DNA of 64,000 nt, from assembly GCA_022414725.1 (NCBI GenBank), contig CM039462.1, positions 6,132,021-6,196,020 on the forward strand. Reading direction: 5' to 3'. How positions within the stretch are numbered: the first letter of the stretch is position 1; each line of letters starts with the position of its first letter. This DNA comes from Microglena sp. YARC (lineage: Eukaryota > Chlorophyta > Chlorophyceae > Chlamydomonadales > Chlamydomonadaceae). Below, piece by piece: positions 59,356 through 64,000 of the stretch. The notes beneath the pieces are model-generated. The model was not told the origin of the DNA. It saw only the letters and a list, made by a program, of their open reading frames with translations, and made no database searches. Both the position numbers and the translations under genes were made by a program.

Positions 59356-61904
59356 GGCATGTGTGCAGGCCCCTTACACTCGTGTCCCAAATAATCCCAA
59401 CAGGTGGTCCCAACAGGTGGTCTACAGCAGGTCTACAAATAAATAAAATAAATAGTACGCCTTATTACGAGGCGTGAGGCTTAGGGGGCCAGCCCTTAAA
59501 CTTGCACTAGGTTCAACCACCTCTCGTCACTAGATGTGTGATCGTGAACTTAATTAAAGGGCTGGCTACATGTGTGCAGAGGTTACATGTGTACTATGTG
59601 TACTACATGTGTCCAGAGGTTACATGTGTACTACATGTGTACTACATGTATCCAGAGGATACATGTGTCCACAGGATACACTGTCTCCAGAAGCATCATA
59701 GCTGTTTTGTCACCAACCACCGAACAGCAGGTCTACAACCCTACCATTACCAACTAGTCCCAACAAAACCACAACCAAGTCCGACCAGTCCCAACAAACC
59801 TCAAGGACTGCAACCCTAACCCGTCCAAACTAGTTCCAAAAAAACCAGGCTTGCCACCCCAACTAATTTGAACCAATGCAAAAAAACCTTCAGATCCGCA
59901 ACCCCAAGTCCAACCACTCCAGACAAACCCCAGGGCAGCAGCCCCGCGCAATCCTAACTAGGACCAACAAACCCCAACTAGTTCCAACCACTCCCAACAA
60001 ATCTGCAGACCTTCAACCCCAACCAGTGCCAAGCAGATCCAACAGATCCCCATACCTGCAACCCCACTTAGTATACTCCCTGGTTTCGGTGGGTATCGCA
60101 CAGGGGGTCTGGGAATTTGAAGACTGTGAGAAGCCCAGAATAAGCTGAAAAAACATTTAACAACTAATTTCAATGACTGGAAAGCATAGTTATACAACAA
60201 GTTAAAGGTCTGTACGACCTCACAGCTTGTTGTGTGAAGGTGAAAGAGAGTCTTGCCCTAAACCCCCTGAGCAAAAGCAGTGGGCAGAATCCTAGTACAA
60301 TACAAACCTGTTCTAGTCCGCGTCCTCGGAAAGAACGCACCTTCTTTATCAAGCCCATCCCTCATTCAGCCCTCGCTTATCTTATCTGATTGCAAACCTC
60401 GAAACAAGGGTGCAAATGGCTTACCTTGCGAACCTAGCGACTCAACTGAAAGGCGTCGCTATAACCACACGAGCGCAACGTCGGACATTCGGAAAAGGCA
60501 ACTGTGCTGAAAGCTATGAGCAGTCGGGGCTATTTGTAGCAGGATATGGAACAAGGGAAGAATCTCAAGCTGGAGCGGTTGCACTCGTAAAGAGATGAAG
60601 CCTTCTAACACAATTCAGTTTCAGACTGAATCGAATGCTAGTACGACGCGAACTGGCACGTAAGCGAAACAGGCATGCTCCCTCCTCCCCCCTCCCCCGT
60701 GATGGTTCTGGAAGGGACGTGGAGAGACCGATCAAGGGGGGGCCCGGGGGGCGGGGGGCCGGGCGGGGGCGGGGGGGGGGGGGGGGGGGGGGGCTCATTA
60801 TGTGAACCGTTATTGTACTTTGAAAGTCCCAACTCGGTGGCATCGGGTAGCTTGAGGTAATGGTACCCGCCTTTCCTGTACATGACATGTTTTAAACTTT
60901 GTTGGCATGTCTTTCCTTGTTTCTTGCCTCCAATGACATTTAATATATTTAGGGCTAGCATACACAGTGAGACTTACCCTTTAAGGCGAAAACAAAAAGG
61001 AAATTCTCTTCTTCTCTTCAATATCTATTTCTCAGGATTCATACCGTTATTCCTATCACCATATCTAAGTTTGCTTATTTTTTGTTGCCGGCAGTTATAT
61101 ACCGGTACCATTCGAGTTAAAGGAACTGTGTCCAATCACATCGCGACAGCGCTGGTAGTAGTATTCATCTCCCCTTCTGTTCTTCTAATGCTTTCTGAGT
61201 CCAAGCCCATGATTTGCATTGGGGGTGCATACAAGATGTAAATCTTTTATGCGCCTTGAACAAACCTTGTCCCCCCCCAGATCTTGGAGGCGCCTTCGAG
61301 GCGTTTGTTCAAGGCTTGAACAAACCAAGTTCAAGAACAAACTTGGTTCGCCAGTCCAACGCCTGCTAGTAAAAAATAACTTCAATTTGTCGTGGATAAC
61401 TCTTCGAACTGTCGTATCCGCGTATTAATAATATGTTGTACGATAATAGAGCAGGACGTTATCGTGTTTTCCTATCTTCTCCAGGAAAAGTTCATTTGAC
61501 CTGATTGTGTGTGTATGGACATGTAATGGGTGTTTCCTGTAATACCCCCTTGGTCTCATACTGATTTCCCCCCCAAAGTGGTGTACAATATCGGTATCCT
61601 ACGATAATATCAATGTACAAAAATCATAGGACATTGAGAGCCCTACGTATTATGCTACTATTCCACTACCTGGTCTTCACCATAGATACCACTGGCAACA
61701 TACCAATCACAAACTATTACCAATCTCTCCACCTTAGGGATCAGTCGCGAACACGTAGAAAAACTCATCTCTAAGCTGCACAGAGAATCTATCGCCTCCT
61801 GTACCAGCATTCTTGCCACACGTCGCATGAAGGAGTCCCTACCGCCTGGATGGTGACACTTACTATGTCTGCCATGATGACTTTCCCCCGTTGCGGCGTG
61901 AGGG
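59356..61904. other. Intergenic, no supported gene
   Basis: Contains TACATGTGTACTAC repeats (59570-59690), a degenerate CCAACCAGTCCCAACAAACC tandem (59740-60060), a poly-G run (60770-60793) and an inverted GAACAAACC motif (61255-61345). The open frame at 60882-61241 (119 codons, hydrophobic) and that at 60410-60598 have no visible homology or splice evidence. Confidence 0.45.
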
Positions 61905-62085
61905 AAGGTCCCCTTAACACCACGCCCCTCCAGGCGTTTTTTGTTTTGCTACTATGCTTCCTTCTTTACTTGAAAAAAGTGATTTGTACGAGTTTATCTT
62001 TTCCTGGTAATCATGTTTTTACTACCGAAGACGGCAAGCAGCCAAATTGCTGGCTGAAGCTATGTATCCAAGTTCAAGTTCACTT
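61905..62085 (+). mobile_element. 5'-truncated SINE
   Basis: Has the CACGCCCCTCCAGGCGTT block and the tail ACTACCGAAGACGGCAAGCA, GCCAAATTGCTGGCTGAAG and AAGTTCAAGTT. A tail-only fragment lies at 62378-62463. Confidence 0.8.
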
Positions 62086-62639
62086 GAATTTGCATGCACT
62101 TCAATCATTAATCATGATTTATGTTAGTTTTTTTTGCTGGGGGTCGAAATCTCTCCGAGCCGCACTACATGGGTATCACACGGGGGGACTTGGCCTTGGA
62201 AAACGGTGAGCACTGAGCAGCCCAGAGTGCCAGAGTTGGCTCGAAAAACATGTAAAAAAATCCAAGCTACAGACAGTGTGAGCGAATCCTCGACCAGGAA
62301 TCATTCGTCAGAGGTACATGAAGAACCTTTCTGTGCATGGACAGGCCATCCCCTGAGCATCACAGTATTGCTGAGGATTACATTTTCCTGGTTATTATGT
62401 AACTGCCAAAGACAGCGAGCAGCCAAATTGCTGGCTGGAGCCATGTAACCACGTTCAAGTTCTCAGCATCACACCTTCCAACAACCTCATGCAGTACACC
62501 CCAGTGTTGATGGGGTATGCATACCAAATCTCCACATCCTAATTTCCCCCCCTTCCACATCCATTTTTCCCCATCCCAGCGATGGGTTCGAATCCGCTAA
62601 GTGTTCGTTCTGCTTTCTGCGGGTCTCGCAAGAGGGGTC

Positions 62640-62824
62640 CAGGGTTGTTCAGGACGATGCGTCCTCCGTCTCAGCAAAAACGTTGAAGAGTCCGTCGCGA
62701 CGCAGAACACAACGTGGGGAGGGTCCATTGACCAGAAGGTAGGTTCTGTTGCGTCGCAGGACGCAGGCTCTACAATCGGTTGCGTCTCAGGCTGGAGAGC
62801 CGGGTTTCCTCCTGAAGTACCCTG
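62640..62824. mobile_element. hAT-type MITE, family 2 copy
   Basis: 185 bp; ends CAGGGTTGTTCAGGA and TCCTGAAGTACCCTG; target duplication GAGGGGTC / GAGGGGAC (one mismatch) at 62632-62639 and 62825-62832. Homologous to 29218-29401. Confidence 0.88.
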
Positions 62825-62939
62825 GAGGGGACTTCACTTGAAAAACAGTGAGCAGCCCAGAGTTAGCCGGAAACAAAATTTACTAAGGTTCATGAGACAT
62901 ACATTATGGCTCATGAAACGTAGATTTGTTCTCACGAAA

Positions 62940-63188
62940 AGTGGATTTTGAAAACAATCTCCAGCGTCTCAAGACGCGTTGAAAACAATCTCCAGTGTCT
63001 CAAAACGTGTTGAAGACAATCCCCAGCGTCTCAAAACGTGTTGAAAACAGTCTCCAGCGTCTCAAACTTGTTTCCAGCGTCTCAAAACGCGTTGAAACAA
63101 TATCCAGCTTCTCAACACGCGTTGAAAACAATCTCCAGCGTCTCAACGCGCATTGAAAACAATGTCCAGGGTCTCAAGACGTAGCTGT
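62940..63188. repeat. 31-bp tandem repeat, about eight copies
   Basis: Unit TTGAAAACAATCTCCAGCG, TCTCAAAACGCG with small changes. The inner TCTCAAGACGCG words are partly palindromic. Confidence 0.9.
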
Positions 63189-63601
63189 TGAAGTACCCTT
63201 GAACGAACCTGTTCCTCTTAATGGATTCTACCAGACCTGCGTTTTCCCTTATCTTAGGGAGGAACAAGCAGGGTGTAGAGTAAATGGTTGGAAGACCCCC
63301 CCCCCCCCCCCCCCCCCCCGGATGATGTGCAACGGGCTTGTCTTGGGTTGACTATGGCCTGTCTATGAGAATCCGGTATGATGTGCAGCCATGTAATACA
63401 AACAAAAAAATCACCCATCTCCATCCTCATCCGTAGGATGTGGTGGGTGTGGAAAGAATCGACGCAATTTAGACATGCTGGCCAGGCTGTGCTGGCCAGG
63501 GTCTTTATTTCCAGATTTTCTAGCAGCTTCTTGGCAGCTCCCTGATTCAGCCACTGGGCTGCGCACAAAGATTTCATACGTGCTGGAAACACTGATTCTT
63601 T

Positions 63602-63768
63602 TTGGGGCTACGCAAAGCAGCTTCCAGCCAGCTCCATTAACCAGCCACTGGGCCAAGCCCAAAGCTTGCAGCTACATTGGAATGCCTGTCACGTTGCCTA
63701 TGAGATTCACTAGCTGGCTTCATCAAACGGAAAAGGAGCTACCTAGAAGCTGCTACGAGTAGCCCCAA
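63602..63768. repeat. Foldback element with 34-bp inverted ends
   Basis: Left end TTGGGGCTACGCAAAGCAGC, TTCCAGCCAGCTCC; right end is its near complement GGAGCTACCTAGAAGCTGCT, ACGAGTAGCCCCAA. It is the best-preserved member of the AGCTGCCTAGAAGCTGC family found across the window. No clear target duplication. Confidence 0.8.
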
Positions 63769-64000
63769 CAAGAAACAGCGGCTGGAAAGCTGGCGATCCC
63801 AGGTGTACTTGGATGCTTTGGGATTGGCTGAATAGCCTTTCAGGGGAGCTGCCTAGAAGCTGCTGATGCAGCCGAAAACGAAAGCAGCGAATCACATTCT
63901 GAACGGAATCCATGCTGTGAAGCGTTCAAGGTCGACATTGAAGACCTGCAGCATTTACAAGGGAAGGTTTTCAGCATGATTGGATTGTTACATGGTTTTC

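Noticed and set aside
60882..61241. Hydrophobic 119-codon frame
   Set aside because: AT-rich sequence with scattered hydrophobic codons, no recognisable domain, no repeat or splice support.

Overview
This is a eukaryotic nuclear window. Genes are split by introns with GT-AG ends, there are no operons, and a run of exactly 1000 N (39044-40043) marks a scaffold gap. One gene encodes a ciliary doublet-microtubule inner protein (MNS1/FAP127 family), so the organism builds motile flagella. Another encodes a fucosyltransferase-like type II membrane enzyme resembling the plant GT37 family. A flagellated green-lineage alga fits this best, but that is inference. Several coding stretches break at homopolymers, so uncorrected long-read errors are likely.

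Layout. 1-1640: 3' end of a + strand QueH-like gene. 3319-4043: a large palindrome. 7815-11478: a - strand gene of unknown function. 13759-25176: the MNS1/FAP127 gene (+), whose eight visible coding exons join in frame. 25330-26430: a 48-bp satellite. 30544-36503: the GT37-like gene (-), five exons joining in frame. 40740-42538: the last two exons of a PARP16-like tail-anchored ADP-ribosyltransferase (+), its 5' part lost in or beyond the gap. 49222-49322: one orphan + strand exon. 52459-57292: a - strand gene of unknown function, three exons. 57331-58420: a second array of PARP16-like exon copies. The remainder is repeat-rich intergenic DNA with few or no convincing genes.

The most striking signal is structural. 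At nearly every exon edge, the last or first 20-150 bases of the exon, its splice site and some adjoining intron are tandemly multiplied, 2 to 16 times. The copies fill the introns with arrays of duplicated donor or acceptor sites, yet the outermost copies still splice in frame. I count more than 20 such arrays in at least seven loci. I call them exon-edge minisatellites.

Mobile DNA is also dense. There are two related hAT-type MITE families (ends CAGGG) and a third with TAGGG ends, several copies keeping 8-bp target duplications; a tRNA-derived SINE family with A and B boxes; and several foldback elements. Poly(dG:dC) runs of up to 47 bp are common. The genes have no evident joint function: they cover tRNA modification, cilium structure, Golgi glycosylation, ER mono-ADP-ribosylation and unknowns.
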